DNA of 64,000 nt from Algibacter pacificus (lineage in GTDB: Bacteria > Bacteroidota > Bacteroidia > Flavobacteriales > Flavobacteriaceae): contig NZ_VOGY01000006.1 in the NCBI RefSeq assembly GCF_008033385.1, forward strand, positions 124,001 through 188,000, written 5' to 3'. Positions 54,949 through 64,000 of this stretch are shown here, piece after piece (the first letter of the stretch is position 1; each line of letters opens with the position of its first letter). The notes beneath the pieces were generated by a model that worked only from the letters and a program-made list of their open reading frames with translations, searched no databases and had not been told where the DNA came from. The position numbers were made by a program, and so were the translations under genes.

Positions 54949-56556
54949 TTATAAGGATACGCCTCTTTTCCAAGGAATAAAATCATTTTGGTTTAATAAT
55001 TTGGCTTTAGTGCTTATGTTTCCGCTAGCGACTTCAATAATAAAACCTAACAATTCATCGGCCATCTGGTCTATTGTTTTTTCACCACGTATTACGGCTC
55101 CAGTTTCAAAATCAATAATATCTGGCATTTTTTGTTTCAACTCTGTATTTGAAGCCACTTTTATTATTGGAGCAATAGGATTGCCCGTTGGTGTGCCCAA
55201 ACCCGTAGTAAACAATACTATATTGGCACCAGAGCCAACCAAACCCGTAGTGCTTTCTACATCATTTCCAGGGGTACACAATAAATTTAAGCCTGGTTTA
55301 TTTATATATTCACCATAATCTAAAACGGCTTCTATTGGAGATGTCCCTGCTTTTTTAGCTGCGCCAGCAGATTTCATAGCGTCCGTTATTAGTCCATCTT
55401 TAATATTTCCAGGAGATGGGTTCATATCAAAACCAGAACCCGCATTAATAACCGATTCTTCATAAGCGTTCATAAGCTTTAAAAACTTATCACCATCTGA
55501 ATCATTAACACATCGATTTACGAGTTCCTGCTCTACACCGCATAATTCAGGAAATTCAGCCAATATTGCTGTACCACCTAAAGCTACCAATAAATCGGAA
55601 ACAACTCCTAAGGTTGGGTTAGCAGAAATGCCAGAAAATCCATCTGATCCTCCACATTCTAGTCCTACCTTTAATTTTGATAATGGTGCTGGTTTACGCT
55701 TCATATTATTGGCTTCTTTCATTGCTAAAAATGAATCTTTAACAATGGTTGATAGCATGTTATCTACTGTTCCCATTTGCTGCTGTTCATAAATTAAAAC
55801 AGGTTTATTAATGTTAGGATTAATAGTTTTTAGTGCTTCCTTAAAAATATTAATTTGTAAGTTTTGGCATCCTAAGCTCAACACGGTTACTCCTGCTACA
55901 TTAGCATTGTTTACGTAACCCGCCAATAGTTTGGCCAAACTTTCAGCATCTTGACGAATTCCTCCACAACCACTTGCATGGGTAATAAACTTAACTTCTA
56001 AATTATCAAATACATCTTTAGGTTCTTCAATGGTTTTAACTTGGTTATTACCGTATATTAAAGATCGTAGCAGCATTTGGTGTGGGTTATCTTTTTTCTT
56101 TAAAAGTTCATTTTCAAATATCTCTTTTAACTTTTCAATATTACGATTCTCGCAAAAAACCAAAGGAAAAAACAGCCAAACGTTTTCGGTTCCTACTTGG
56201 CCATCTTCTCTGTGATATCCCATAAAAGTACGGTCTTTCCATTTCTCAATGTAGGGTGGTATCCAATTAAAAGGTGCTGTTTTTCCAAAAACTTTTTCGC
56301 TGTCATGCTTTACGTTTTTGGTGGTAAGTAGATCGCCTTTTTCTATAACAGCATTTGCTGTGCCTACTAAAACACCGTACATCAAAATACGATCTCCAGG
56401 GGCAAATTTGTCCAGCGCTATTTTGTGCTTAGATTTAACGTTTGAAAGAATTTTTACAACTTGTCCTTCAAACGGAATTATGTCCCCAGCCTTTAAATTT
56501 ACCAGTGCAACAGCAACGTTGTCTGATGTGTTTACTTTTATAAGTTTATTTTGCAT
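54949..56556 (-). CDS. uxaA: Altronate dehydratase family protein (UxaA)
   Basis: 535 residues. An N-terminal SAF domain (about 1-90) is fused to the C-terminal UxaA dehydratase domain, as in full-length altronate dehydratases. The GYHREDGQVGTENVW stretch matches the family's GYxRxDGRVGTRN signature, and HASGCGG and GLECGGSDGFSG follow. The enzyme turns D-altronate into 2-keto-3-deoxygluconate in galacturonate breakdown. uxaB and uxaC are not seen here. Uronic acids released by the GH28 and GH115 enzymes, or made from inositol, would feed related pathways. A putative cassette begins just past its stop. Confidence 0.92.
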   Translation of the reverse strand: MQNKLIKVNTSDNVAVALVNLKAGDIIPFEGQVVKILSNVKSKHKIALDKFAPGDRILMYGVLVGTANAVIEKGDLLTTKNVKHDSEKVFGKTAPFNWIPPYIEKWKDRTFMGYHREDGQVGTENVWLFFPLVFCENRNIEKLKEIFENELLKKKDNPHQMLLRSLIYGNNQVKTIEEPKDVFDNLEVKFITHASGCGGIRQDAESLAKLLAGYVNNANVAGVTVLSLGCQNLQINIFKEALKTINPNINKPVLIYEQQQMGTVDNMLSTIVKDSFLAMKEANNMKRKPAPLSKLKVGLECGGSDGFSGISANPTLGVVSDLLVALGGTAILAEFPELCGVEQELVNRCVNDSDGDKFLKLMNAYEESVINAGSGFDMNPSPGNIKDGLITDAMKSAGAAKKAGTSPIEAVLDYGEYINKPGLNLLCTPGNDVESTTGLVGSGANIVLFTTGLGTPTGNPIAPIIKVASNTELKQKMPDIIDFETGAVIRGEKTIDQMADELLGFIIEVASGNISTKAKLLNQNDFIPWKRGVSL

Positions 56557-57296
56557 CCTATTAATGGATTTGTTTTTTGGTATACTTTACTTACTATATG
56601 TAGTAAAGCTATTTTTTGTTTCGTTGGCTTCAATTTTTTCTAAACCGAAGGCAATTGTATTATTCAGTTTTGTTAAGCCTGCTTGTCAATTTTATTTTTA
56701 TCTTAAGGTTTCATTGGCTATTTTTTTGTAGTTATTATATTTCTAAATTTAGCCATGATATTTTTTTATTAGTAGATTGATATTTTTGAAGTACTTAATG
56801 AATTTAAAGTACGTTTACTGAACAGTAAGTTATTTTAGCGCGAGCATCAATTTTACAAATTTAAAGATTAATTTGAAGTATTGCCTGGGATAGATGATGC
56901 TTAATTTATAAAATGTCAAAAGGTTTGTGGAATTAAAAAACTTTAGTTTCGACAAACTTATATTTAAACACAAAAATATATTAAATTATTAAAACGTCAT
57001 TATTTTAAATCATAATTAAAATAACAAAAAGCAGTAAAACTATTAATAGTTTAAAAATAGAGGCGGCTAATGGTTTTCAGTAATTATAAACTTTATGTTT
57101 AATATAGGTTAGGTTAGCTGGTTAATTTAAACTACTAGGTTTTTGTGTCTATGCCTTGTTTTTAATGGGATTACCGTTTGTTGTTAAGAGTAAATTTTTA
57201 ATGTATGTGTAATTATTCCATGTTTTTGCATATAAATTCGAGGTTATTTTTTAACTAATTTATAATTTTTGTTTAACAATTAATTAAAATATAAAA
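56557..57296. other. Long gene-free region between uxaA and the sugar symporter gene
   Basis: 740 bases of very AT-rich DNA separating divergent genes. No TAnnTTTG box with good spacing, no operator-like palindrome and no RNA gene could be supported. A 33-codon startless minus-strand frame at about 56595-56695 (QAGLTKLNNTIAFGLEKIEA...) reads like protein sequence and could be a gene remnant, but this is weak. Confidence 0.5.
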
Positions 57297-58601
57297 ATGA
57301 GTAATAAAACAAAATTGCAAATAGTGCCAAAAAATATGCTTTTACCATTTATTTTAGTAACCTCGCTTTTTGCTTTATGGGGTTTCGCTAATGCTGTAAC
57401 CGACCCCATGGTACAGGCTTTTAAAAAAGTTCTAGAGCTTAGCAACTCGCAAGCTGCTTGGGTTCAAATGGCATTTTATGGAGGGTATTTTTGTATGGCA
57501 TTACCGGCTTCAATATTTATGCGTAAATATTCTTATAAAACCGGTATCTTAATTGGTTTGGCATTGTATGCTGTTGGAGCTCTTTTGTTTTATCCAGCGG
57601 CCACTACAGAGGAGTTTTGGTTTTTTTGTCTTGGTTTATATATTTTAACTTTTGGTTTAGCGTTTTTAGAAACAGCCGCAAACCCATATGCTTTGGCAAT
57701 GGGACCAAAAGAAACTGCCACACAGCGTTTAAATTTAGCTCAAGCATTTAATCCTGTAGGGTTAATTCTAGGTTTATTTGTAGCTCAACAGTTTGTGCTT
57801 AAAAATTTACAGTCTGATGATATTGAAAATTTCTCTTCACTGGATGCAGCTTCTAAAATATTAATTAAAACGTCCGATCTACTTGTAATTAGAAATCCGT
57901 ATGTTATTTTAGGTTTAGTGCTTATTGGCGTTTTTGTGCTGTTTTTGGTAAGCAAAATGCCACAATCTAAAGAAGAAGGAAGCCTACCAAGTATTAAAGA
58001 AACATTTAAAAATTTAGCAAAAAATAAAAACTATTCTCTTGGGGTTTTAGCGCAAATTTTATATGTGGGGGCGCAAATTATGTGTTGGACATACATCTAT
58101 CAATATGCCGAAGGTATTGGTGTAGATAGCGTTACAGCAGGATATTATCAAATGGTCGCGTTTATATTATTTACTATAGGAAGGGCAGTTGGTACTTACA
58201 TGTTAAGGTTTATTGGTTCTGGGAAATTATTAATGTTTTTCGCATTGTTAGCCATTGCTTTGGTGTTAGGAACTATTTTTATTCAAGGAAGTTTTGGCTT
58301 ATATACACTTGTGGGAGTATCCTTTTGTATGTCTTTAATGTTTCCAACGATTTACGGTATTGCTTTAGGAGACTTAACAGAGGAACAATCTAAAATTGGG
58401 TCTGCAGGTTTGGTTATGGCCATTGTAGGTGGTGCCTTGATGCCTAAATTACAGGGTATGATAATAGATTTAGGTGGCAATGGTGTTTCAGATACGCAAA
58501 TTTTAGGGGTGTCTGAGGTGAATTTTTCCTTTATACTTCCTTTATTTTGCTTTATATACATTACATGGTATGGGGCTTCTGTAAATAGACATTCTAACTA
58601 A
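57297..58601 (+). CDS. FucP-type sugar:proton symporter (major facilitator)
   Basis: 434 residues, 12 TM segments. L-fucose:H+ symporter family features include SLFALWGFANAVTDPMVQAF in TM1, QAAWVQMAFYGGYFCMALPA in TM2, and FGLAFLETAANPYALAMGP with RLNLAQAFNPVGLILG. FucP relatives carry fucose, glucose, galactose, mannose or N-acetylglucosamine, so the exact sugar is open. It may feed the cytochrome-linked catabolic genes that follow, or take up mannose freed by the PUL. Divergent from uxaA. Confidence 0.92.
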   Translation: MSNKTKLQIVPKNMLLPFILVTSLFALWGFANAVTDPMVQAFKKVLELSNSQAAWVQMAFYGGYFCMALPASIFMRKYSYKTGILIGLALYAVGALLFYPAATTEEFWFFCLGLYILTFGLAFLETAANPYALAMGPKETATQRLNLAQAFNPVGLILGLFVAQQFVLKNLQSDDIENFSSLDAASKILIKTSDLLVIRNPYVILGLVLIGVFVLFLVSKMPQSKEEGSLPSIKETFKNLAKNKNYSLGVLAQILYVGAQIMCWTYIYQYAEGIGVDSVTAGYYQMVAFILFTIGRAVGTYMLRFIGSGKLLMFFALLAIALVLGTIFIQGSFGLYTLVGVSFCMSLMFPTIYGIALGDLTEEQSKIGSAGLVMAIVGGALMPKLQGMIIDLGGNGVSDTQILGVSEVNFSFILPLFCFIYITWYGASVNRHSN

Positions 58602-58614
58602 TTTTGTGATTTTA

Positions 58615-58647
58615 TAACTAATTAAACTTATTTAGTTAAAATTTTTT
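58615..58647 (+). terminator. Weak terminator after the symporter gene
   Basis: A 7-bp AT-only stem TAACTAA / TTAGTTA with a 10-base loop, followed by AAATTTTTT. Confidence 0.4.
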
Positions 58648-58810
58648 ACTATTATTACATGTGTAGACATATGGTCAAACTAATGTTTTGTATAATATAT
58701 CGTTAGGTTCAGGAATTGCATGGTTTATAATTAAAGTAGTAAAAGCAAAATTTTATTTTTTTGAAATAAGTTAACCGATTAGGTTTTGAAAAACAAATAA
58801 TTATGATAAA

Positions 58811-61180
58811 ATGAAAAGAAAACATATAATTTTAACACTATGGTTTATAGTGCCCCTTATTGTGTTGCTATGTATTAGATACTTGTGGCAAACTTCAAAT
58901 AGTGAATATGTTTCTATACCGCATTCAGGAAATCAACTTGAAGCGGGTAAAGTAGCGTCAGCTCAAAAACTTCCGGATAGTGTAGATTTTATTTTTCATA
59001 TAAAACCTATTCTGTCAGATCGATGCTTTTTATGTCATGGTCCAGATGCAGGTACCCGAGAAGCAGGCTTGCGTTTAGATACCGAAACAGGTGCATTTGC
59101 GGCAATAGGAGAAAGCTTAGATAGACATGCTATAATTCCAGGTCAACCAGAAAAAAGTCAACTTATACTAAGAATAAACGAGGCAAATCCAGAAAAAATA
59201 ATGCCTCCTAAATCCTCTAATCTAACACTTTCAGATTATGAAAAAAAACTGTTTACCAAATGGGTAGAACAAGGAGCAAAATATAAACAACACTGGGCTT
59301 TTGAGGCTCCTAAGGCTGTAACAGTACCAGAAATAAATAATCCAAATTGGGGTACAAATGAAATAGATCATTTTATAGCCAAACGTTTAGAATTAGAAGG
59401 TTTAAAGCCTTCTGAAGAAGCATCGAAGGAAAAATTAATTAGGAAACTTTATTTTGATCTTACTGGTCTTCCTCCTTCAATTGATGATATAGATGCTTTT
59501 TTATCGGATGATAGCTCAAATGCTTATGAAAAAGTTGTAGATAAATTGTTGACATCATCTGCATATGCCGAAAGAATGGCTGCAGATTGGTTAGACTTGT
59601 CAAGGTATGGAGATACCCATGGCTATCAAGAAGATTATGAGCGCACCATGTGGCCATGGCGAGACTGGGTTATTAGTGCTTTTAATAAAAACCTACCGTA
59701 CAATAAATTTGTAACTTGGCAAATAGCAGGAGATTTATTACCAAATGCTAGTTTAGAGCAAGTTGTGGCAACAGGATTCAATAGAAATCATAAAATAACT
59801 CAAGAAGGCGGAGTTATTGAAGAAGAGTATCGAGTTGAATATGTTATGGATAGAACAGGAACAACGGCTAAAGCTTTTTTAGGTTTAACTATGGAATGTG
59901 CGAGGTGTCATGATCATAAGTACGATCCCATTTCCCAAAAAGAGTTTTTTGGATTTTATAGTTTTTTCAATAAAGTTAAGGAAAAAGGCGTAATAGGTTT
60001 TAAAGAAATTCCAGAACCTAAAATAGAAATTACTCAAAAGGAAGTGGATGAAGTACTGGCGTTTATTAATATGCCAGATTCAATTTCAAAGCTTGGATTA
60101 ATGGTCATGAGAGATGATGCAGCTCATCGTAAAACTTATCTTTTAAATAGGGGTGTATATGATGCTCCCAATAAAGCAGAAGAAATTTTACCACATACCC
60201 CAAAAAGTGTATTGCCTTTTACCGAACAGTATCCTAAGAATAGATTAGGGTTGGCAGAATGGCTTTTTGATGAAAAAAACCCTTTAACGGCTAGAGTGGC
60301 AGTAAATAGAATGTGGCAACAAATATTTGGTGTGGGTATTGTGTCTACATCAGATGACTTTGGTAATCAAGGGGCATTACCATCGCACCCCAAACTTTTA
60401 GATTGGTTAGCTATAACCTTTATGGAAGAAGAATGGGATATGAAAAAGATGTACAAACGTATGGTAATGTCTAGTGCCTATCGTCAAACATCAAAAGTAA
60501 CTCCTAAATTATTACAAATAGATCCAGATAACAAGTTTTTAGCCCGTAGCTCCCGTAGCAGACTTACATCCGAAATGATTAGAGATAATATGTTAGCGGT
60601 AAGTGGTTTACTGGTTAATAAAATAGGAGGGCCTAGTGTTAAACCTTATCAACCTAAGGGGTTGTGGCAAGAAACATCATCTGGAGTGGAAGGGGTGCTT
60701 CTTAAATATATACCAGATAAAGGTGAAAACAAATACAGAAGGAGTTTATATACATTTTGGAAAAGAACGGTGCCACCCCCAGCTATGTTAATATTTGATT
60801 CGCCAACAAGAGATTTGTGTGAAGTAAAACGTCAAAAAACAAATACGCCTTTACAAGCTTTGGTTATGATGAACGATCCGCAACTTATGGAAGCTTCTAA
60901 AAATTTGGCTAAAACAATACTAAAGGATACGTCTAAAAATGAAGTTGAGAAAATAAAATATGTGTTTAGAAAAATAACCTCTCGTTATCCAGATGAAGAT
61001 GAATTAGGAAAGCTTCGAAATTATTTAAATGATCTTAGAAGTAAACATAAATTGAATAATCAGGAAACCGAACTTACAAAAAATACAGAAACAAAAAACA
61101 TTGTTTCTAAAGATTTAAGAATATATACAAACTTAATTAGCCTGATTTTTAATCTTGACGAGGCAATAGTTAAAGGATAA
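58811..61180 (+). CDS. Cytochrome-c (PSCyt1) / DUF1549 / DUF1553 protein
   Basis: 789 residues. N-terminal membrane helix (ILTLWFIVPLIVLLCIRYLW). The planctomycete-type cytochrome c domain has haem motif CFLCH at residues 72-76 and the distal MPPKSSNLT methionine. DUF1549 follows (IDHFIAKRLELEGLKPS ... RMAADWLDLSRYGDTHGYQ) with a second CxxCH at 363-367 (MECARCHDHKYDP). DUF1553 closes (NPLTARVAVNRMWQQIFGVG, TPLQALVMMNDPQLMEAS). Family roles are uncharacterised but link to periplasmic redox chemistry in sugar catabolism clusters. It starts a run with a DUF1501 protein 3 bases downstream. Confidence 0.93.
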   Translation: MKRKHIILTLWFIVPLIVLLCIRYLWQTSNSEYVSIPHSGNQLEAGKVASAQKLPDSVDFIFHIKPILSDRCFLCHGPDAGTREAGLRLDTETGAFAAIGESLDRHAIIPGQPEKSQLILRINEANPEKIMPPKSSNLTLSDYEKKLFTKWVEQGAKYKQHWAFEAPKAVTVPEINNPNWGTNEIDHFIAKRLELEGLKPSEEASKEKLIRKLYFDLTGLPPSIDDIDAFLSDDSSNAYEKVVDKLLTSSAYAERMAADWLDLSRYGDTHGYQEDYERTMWPWRDWVISAFNKNLPYNKFVTWQIAGDLLPNASLEQVVATGFNRNHKITQEGGVIEEEYRVEYVMDRTGTTAKAFLGLTMECARCHDHKYDPISQKEFFGFYSFFNKVKEKGVIGFKEIPEPKIEITQKEVDEVLAFINMPDSISKLGLMVMRDDAAHRKTYLLNRGVYDAPNKAEEILPHTPKSVLPFTEQYPKNRLGLAEWLFDEKNPLTARVAVNRMWQQIFGVGIVSTSDDFGNQGALPSHPKLLDWLAITFMEEEWDMKKMYKRMVMSSAYRQTSKVTPKLLQIDPDNKFLARSSRSRLTSEMIRDNMLAVSGLLVNKIGGPSVKPYQPKGLWQETSSGVEGVLLKYIPDKGENKYRRSLYTFWKRTVPPPAMLIFDSPTRDLCEVKRQKTNTPLQALVMMNDPQLMEASKNLAKTILKDTSKNEVEKIKYVFRKITSRYPDEDELGKLRNYLNDLRSKHKLNNQETELTKNTETKNIVSKDLRIYTNLISLIFNLDEAIVKG

Positions 61181-61183
61181 ATT

Positions 61184-62647
61184 ATGGATGAAATCACAAA
61201 ACATTTTCTAAATAATAATAGAAGACAGTTTATAAAAAAACTAGGCGTAGGGCTTGGCGGACTTGCTGTAGCATCTATGACAGATCCGCTTTCCTTTTTA
61301 GGAGGGCAAAAAAAAGTTGCTCAAAACATATTGCCAGAAAACGCGCTTCATTTTGCACCAAAGGCAAAGCGAATCATTTATCTTTTTCAAAGTGGTGGAC
61401 CTTCGCAATTAGAGCTTTTTGATTATAAGCCCCTTTTAAGTAAAATGAGAGGGCAAGATTTACCAGATTCTATTAGGCAGGGGCAAAGGCTAACAGGAAT
61501 GACTGCTGGTCAAGAAAAATTTCCTTTGGTAGGAAGCCAGTTTAAGTTTAATCAATATGGAGAGTCTAGAGCTTGGATGAGTGAACTTATGCCCCATACC
61601 TCCAAAATTGTAGACGAATTATGCTTTGTAAAATCTGTACATACAGATGCTATTAATCACGACCCTGCAATTACATTTTTTCAAACAGGATCTCAACAAA
61701 CCGGTAGGCCTAGTATGGGCTCTTGGTTTAGCTATGGTTTAGGTAGCTTGAATGATAATCTGCCAACTTTTTCCGTTCTTTTATCTAGAGGTACAGGGCG
61801 CCCGGTTGCACAGCCTCTATACTCTAGGCTTTGGGGGAATGGTTTTTTAAGTTCCCTGCATCAAGGTGTGCAATTTAGATCGGGTAAAGATCCTGTGCTT
61901 TATTTAAAAAACCCAGAGAGCATTAGTAAAACGGATAGGCGATTAATGTTGGATTACATGGGCGAACTGAATATGAAGCAAGAAGCCGAGTTTGGAGATC
62001 CTGAAATAAGCAGTAGACTTTCACAATATGAAATGGCTTACCGCATGCAAACCTCTGTACCTGAAACCATGAATGTGGATGATGAACCAGATTATATTTT
62101 TGATATGTATGGAGAGGACTCCAGAAAACCGGGGACTTACGCCGCTAATTGTTTGTTGGCTAGAAGGCTTGCCGAAAGAGATGTAAGGTTTATTCAACTG
62201 TATCATATGGGATGGGATCAACATGGAGATCTTCCAGGAGATATTAAAAACCAGTCCAAAGACGTTGATCAAGCTACAGCGGCTTTAATAAATGACTTAA
62301 AACAAAGAGGCTTACTAGACGATACTTTGGTAATTTGGGGAGGTGAGTTTGGTAGAACTAACTATTGCCAAGGCACCATGACCGATACCAATTATGGAAG
62401 AGATCATCACCCTAAATGCTTTACCATGTTTATGGCTGGAGGCGGTGTAAAACCAGGATTTACCTACGGAGAAACGGACGATTTTGGTTATAATATAACC
62501 AAAGACCCAGTACATGTACATGATATACAGGCCACAATAATGCATCTTATGGGGGTAGATCATACAAAATTAACTTATAAACATCAAGGACGTAGATTTA
62601 GATTAACCGATGTAGGAGGTCATGTTGTAAATGACATTCTTACTTAA
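61184..62647 (+). CDS. DUF1501 protein, Tat-exported, sulfatase-like fold
   Basis: 487 residues. The twin-arginine signal NNRRQFIKKLGVGLGGLAVA is at residues 11-30. DUF1501 signatures: IIYLFQSGGPSQLELFDYKP, SVHTDAINHDPAITFFQTG, GRPSMGSWFSYGLG, and FGRTNYCQG with GRDHHPKCFTMFMAGGG. The fold resembles alkaline phosphatase/sulfatase enzymes, but no formylglycine C/S-x-P-x-R motif is present. It is almost always found next to DUF1549/DUF1553 proteins, as here (3-base gap). The joint function is unknown. Confidence 0.93.
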   Translation: MDEITKHFLNNNRRQFIKKLGVGLGGLAVASMTDPLSFLGGQKKVAQNILPENALHFAPKAKRIIYLFQSGGPSQLELFDYKPLLSKMRGQDLPDSIRQGQRLTGMTAGQEKFPLVGSQFKFNQYGESRAWMSELMPHTSKIVDELCFVKSVHTDAINHDPAITFFQTGSQQTGRPSMGSWFSYGLGSLNDNLPTFSVLLSRGTGRPVAQPLYSRLWGNGFLSSLHQGVQFRSGKDPVLYLKNPESISKTDRRLMLDYMGELNMKQEAEFGDPEISSRLSQYEMAYRMQTSVPETMNVDDEPDYIFDMYGEDSRKPGTYAANCLLARRLAERDVRFIQLYHMGWDQHGDLPGDIKNQSKDVDQATAALINDLKQRGLLDDTLVIWGGEFGRTNYCQGTMTDTNYGRDHHPKCFTMFMAGGGVKPGFTYGETDDFGYNITKDPVHVHDIQATIMHLMGVDHTKLTYKHQGRRFRLTDVGGHVVNDILT

Positions 62648-62658
62648 AAATAAAAATT

Positions 62659-63699
62659 ATGAGCAGAAGAAAATTTTTAAAACAATCATCATTAGCATCA
62701 TTAGGGGTTTTGGGATACCCACTTTATGGAAATGCCTTTTCGTTTAGTAATAATAAAGAGGTAATTGTTGGGCATAATAATTACAAGTATAAAGTAGATA
62801 TGCATTGGGGAGATTTAGACCCAACAAAAACCCCTGTAAGAGACTGCCACGAAATTGTACAAGACTCAAAAGGCCGTATAGTGATGCTTACCAATCACAC
62901 AAAAAATAATGTTATTATATATGATAAATCTGGAAAACTACTTGATAAATGGGGAACCAATTACCCTGGCGGACATGGTTTAACCTTGGTGAAAGAAAAT
63001 GGTGAAGATTTTTTATTAATTACAGATTATGAGCGTCATCAAGTGATAAAAACAACTATAGATGGCAAAGTTGTTTTCGAGTTAGATTTCCCGTCAGAAA
63101 CAGGTAAATATAAAACCAAAGAGGAATTTAAACCCACAGAAACAACTGTTGCAGCTAATGGTGATTTTTATGTAGCAGATGGGTATGGTAACCAGCATAT
63201 TATTCATTACAATCATAACGGAGAGTTACTTAATATTTTTGGAGGAAAGGGTGAAAGTGACGAGAAATTTATAAATGCCCATGGTATTTGTTATGATGAT
63301 AGAGATAAAAATAACCCAACACTTTTAATTTCGGCAAGAGCCTTAAATATTTTAAAACGTTTTGATTTAAAAGGCAACTACATAGAATCTATACCTGTAC
63401 CTGGAGCTATGATTTGTAGACCAGTTATTCATAAAGAAGATATTTATTTTGCTGTGTTGGCCGAAAAACCAGGAGAAAAAGATTCTGGCTTTTTATTAAT
63501 AATGGATAAAGACAATAAAGTAGTTTCATGCCCCGGCGGCACATATCCTACTTATGAAAACCAAAATTTAAAAAAACTATATCAAGGCACCAGATTGTTT
63601 AAGCACCCTCATGATGTTTGTGTTGATGATGATGATAATGTTTATGTGGCGCAATGGAGCTCTGGAAATACCTACCCTATTAAACTAACAAGGACATAA
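62659..63699 (+). CDS. Tat-exported NHL/6-bladed beta-propeller protein
   Basis: 346 residues. Twin-arginine signal MSRRKFLKQSSLASLGVLGY. Six propeller blades of NHL/SMP-30-like type with repeated 'G..L..WG', 'NGDFYVADGYGNQHIIHYNH' and 'HPHDVCVDDDDNVYVAQWSS' units, each ending in a strand with aromatic residues. Propellers of this sort act as binding scaffolds or lyase/hydrolase-like enzymes. It lies 11 bases after the DUF1501 gene and 3 bases before the next, so it is part of the same operon and presumably exported with the DUF1501 protein. Confidence 0.9.
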   Translation: MSRRKFLKQSSLASLGVLGYPLYGNAFSFSNNKEVIVGHNNYKYKVDMHWGDLDPTKTPVRDCHEIVQDSKGRIVMLTNHTKNNVIIYDKSGKLLDKWGTNYPGGHGLTLVKENGEDFLLITDYERHQVIKTTIDGKVVFELDFPSETGKYKTKEEFKPTETTVAANGDFYVADGYGNQHIIHYNHNGELLNIFGGKGESDEKFINAHGICYDDRDKNNPTLLISARALNILKRFDLKGNYIESIPVPGAMICRPVIHKEDIYFAVLAEKPGEKDSGFLLIMDKDNKVVSCPGGTYPTYENQNLKKLYQGTRLFKHPHDVCVDDDDNVYVAQWSSGNTYPIKLTRT

Positions 63700-63702
63700 T
63701 TA

Positions 63703-64000
63703 ATGAAAATAAAGTTGTACGGAATAATTTTAGCATTGTTGCTAATTGGTGTTTTCATATGTAGTAGTATATTCTTTAACTCGTTTTTTTTAACGTTAGG
63801 ACGTTTACATCCACTTGTTTTGCATTTACCTATAGGGGCTTTAGTTTTGGTCTTTTTTCTTGATATTTTAAGTCGCGTTAAAGGACATTATCCTAAAAGT
63901 ATAATTACATATGCCTTAGGTTTTTCGGCATTTTTTGCTAGTCTAGCTTGTATATTTGGTTATATATTATCTTTAGAAGGTGGATACTTAGGAGACACGC
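63703..64000 (+). CDS. Membrane protein, DUF2231-like start (cut by right edge)
   Basis: 99 codons are visible from ATG 63703 to the window end. There are at least three hydrophobic segments: GIILALLLIGVFICSSIFF, then RLHPLVLHLPIGALVLVFFL, then ALGFSAFFASLACIFGYIL. The 'HPLVLHLPIGAL' stretch is typical of DUF2231-like membrane domains, which in these clusters are often fused to a further cytochrome c domain. Whether that domain follows lies outside the window. Same operon as the propeller gene. Confidence 0.75.
   Translation, partial: MKIKLYGIILALLLIGVFICSSIFFNSFFLTLGRLHPLVLHLPIGALVLVFFLDILSRVKGHYPKSIITYALGFSAFFASLACIFGYILSLEGGYLGDT

Noticed and set aside
56595-56695. Minus-strand frame QAGLTKLNNTIAFGLEKIEA... 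upstream of uxaA
   Set aside because: About 33 codons, no start codon and stops just upstream; could be a relic, but evidence is too thin for a pseudogene call.

Overview
The window looks like chromosome from a marine-type member of the Flavobacteriaceae (Bacteroidota). The evidence is AT-rich DNA, promoter boxes of the Bacteroidota type (TAnnTTTG), A-rich translation starts, a SusC/SusD pair, a hybrid two-component regulator, proteins with type IX secretion (T9SS) C-terminal tails, and flavobacterial housekeeping operons. No phage, transposase, rRNA or CRISPR array was seen. The genus cannot be fixed from the sequence alone.

Layout. 1-786 is the N-terminal part of catalase-peroxidase KatG on the minus strand. 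1400-6451 holds a membrane coiled-coil protein, a lipoprotein and a tight pyrR-pyrB-(STAS-like)-(DUF3291)-rnz operon. 6453-14266 is housekeeping: pdxH, an outer-membrane barrel, tgt, an LptF/G permease, an EamA exporter, accA and dnaB. 14441-20460 has a secreted protein of unknown role, a 17-unit heptanucleotide repeat, an EF-hand protein, leuA-leuB and a helical-repeat protein. 20669-27817 is a surface/signalling module: four exported proteins (FGE-like domain, 27-residue tandem repeats with a T9SS tail, a small exported protein, a second T9SS-tail protein) are divergent from a LytTR regulator/histidine-kinase pair, with a 21-bp-spaced direct repeat between them. 27987-29682 has an M48 protease, a GNAT acetyltransferase and tRNA-Gly(TCC).

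29985-54149 is a carbohydrate-use region. A myo-inositol oxygenase and a sodium/solute symporter face away from a polysaccharide-utilisation locus (PUL): susC, susD, GH92, GH28, GH92, GH125, GH115, a lipoprotein metallophosphoesterase and a hybrid two-component sensor. Both GH92 enzymes carry Gln where the catalytic acid Glu of ordinary GH92 alpha-mannosidases sits, while their base aspartates are kept. With the phosphoesterase, the glucuronidase-family enzyme and the inositol oxygenase, this suggests a target made of mannose, phosphate and uronic acid, perhaps with inositol, rather than a plain alpha-mannan. This is the best candidate for an undescribed system in the window.

54289-54945 holds an orphan lipoprotein gene beside a long imperfect dyad and bounded by 10-bp inverted repeats, which looks like an inserted cassette just behind an altronate dehydratase gene (54949-56556). 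57297-64000 starts a second catabolic module: a FucP-type sugar symporter, then a cytochrome-c/DUF1549/DUF1553 protein, a Tat-exported DUF1501 protein, a Tat-exported beta-propeller and a membrane protein cut by the window edge.
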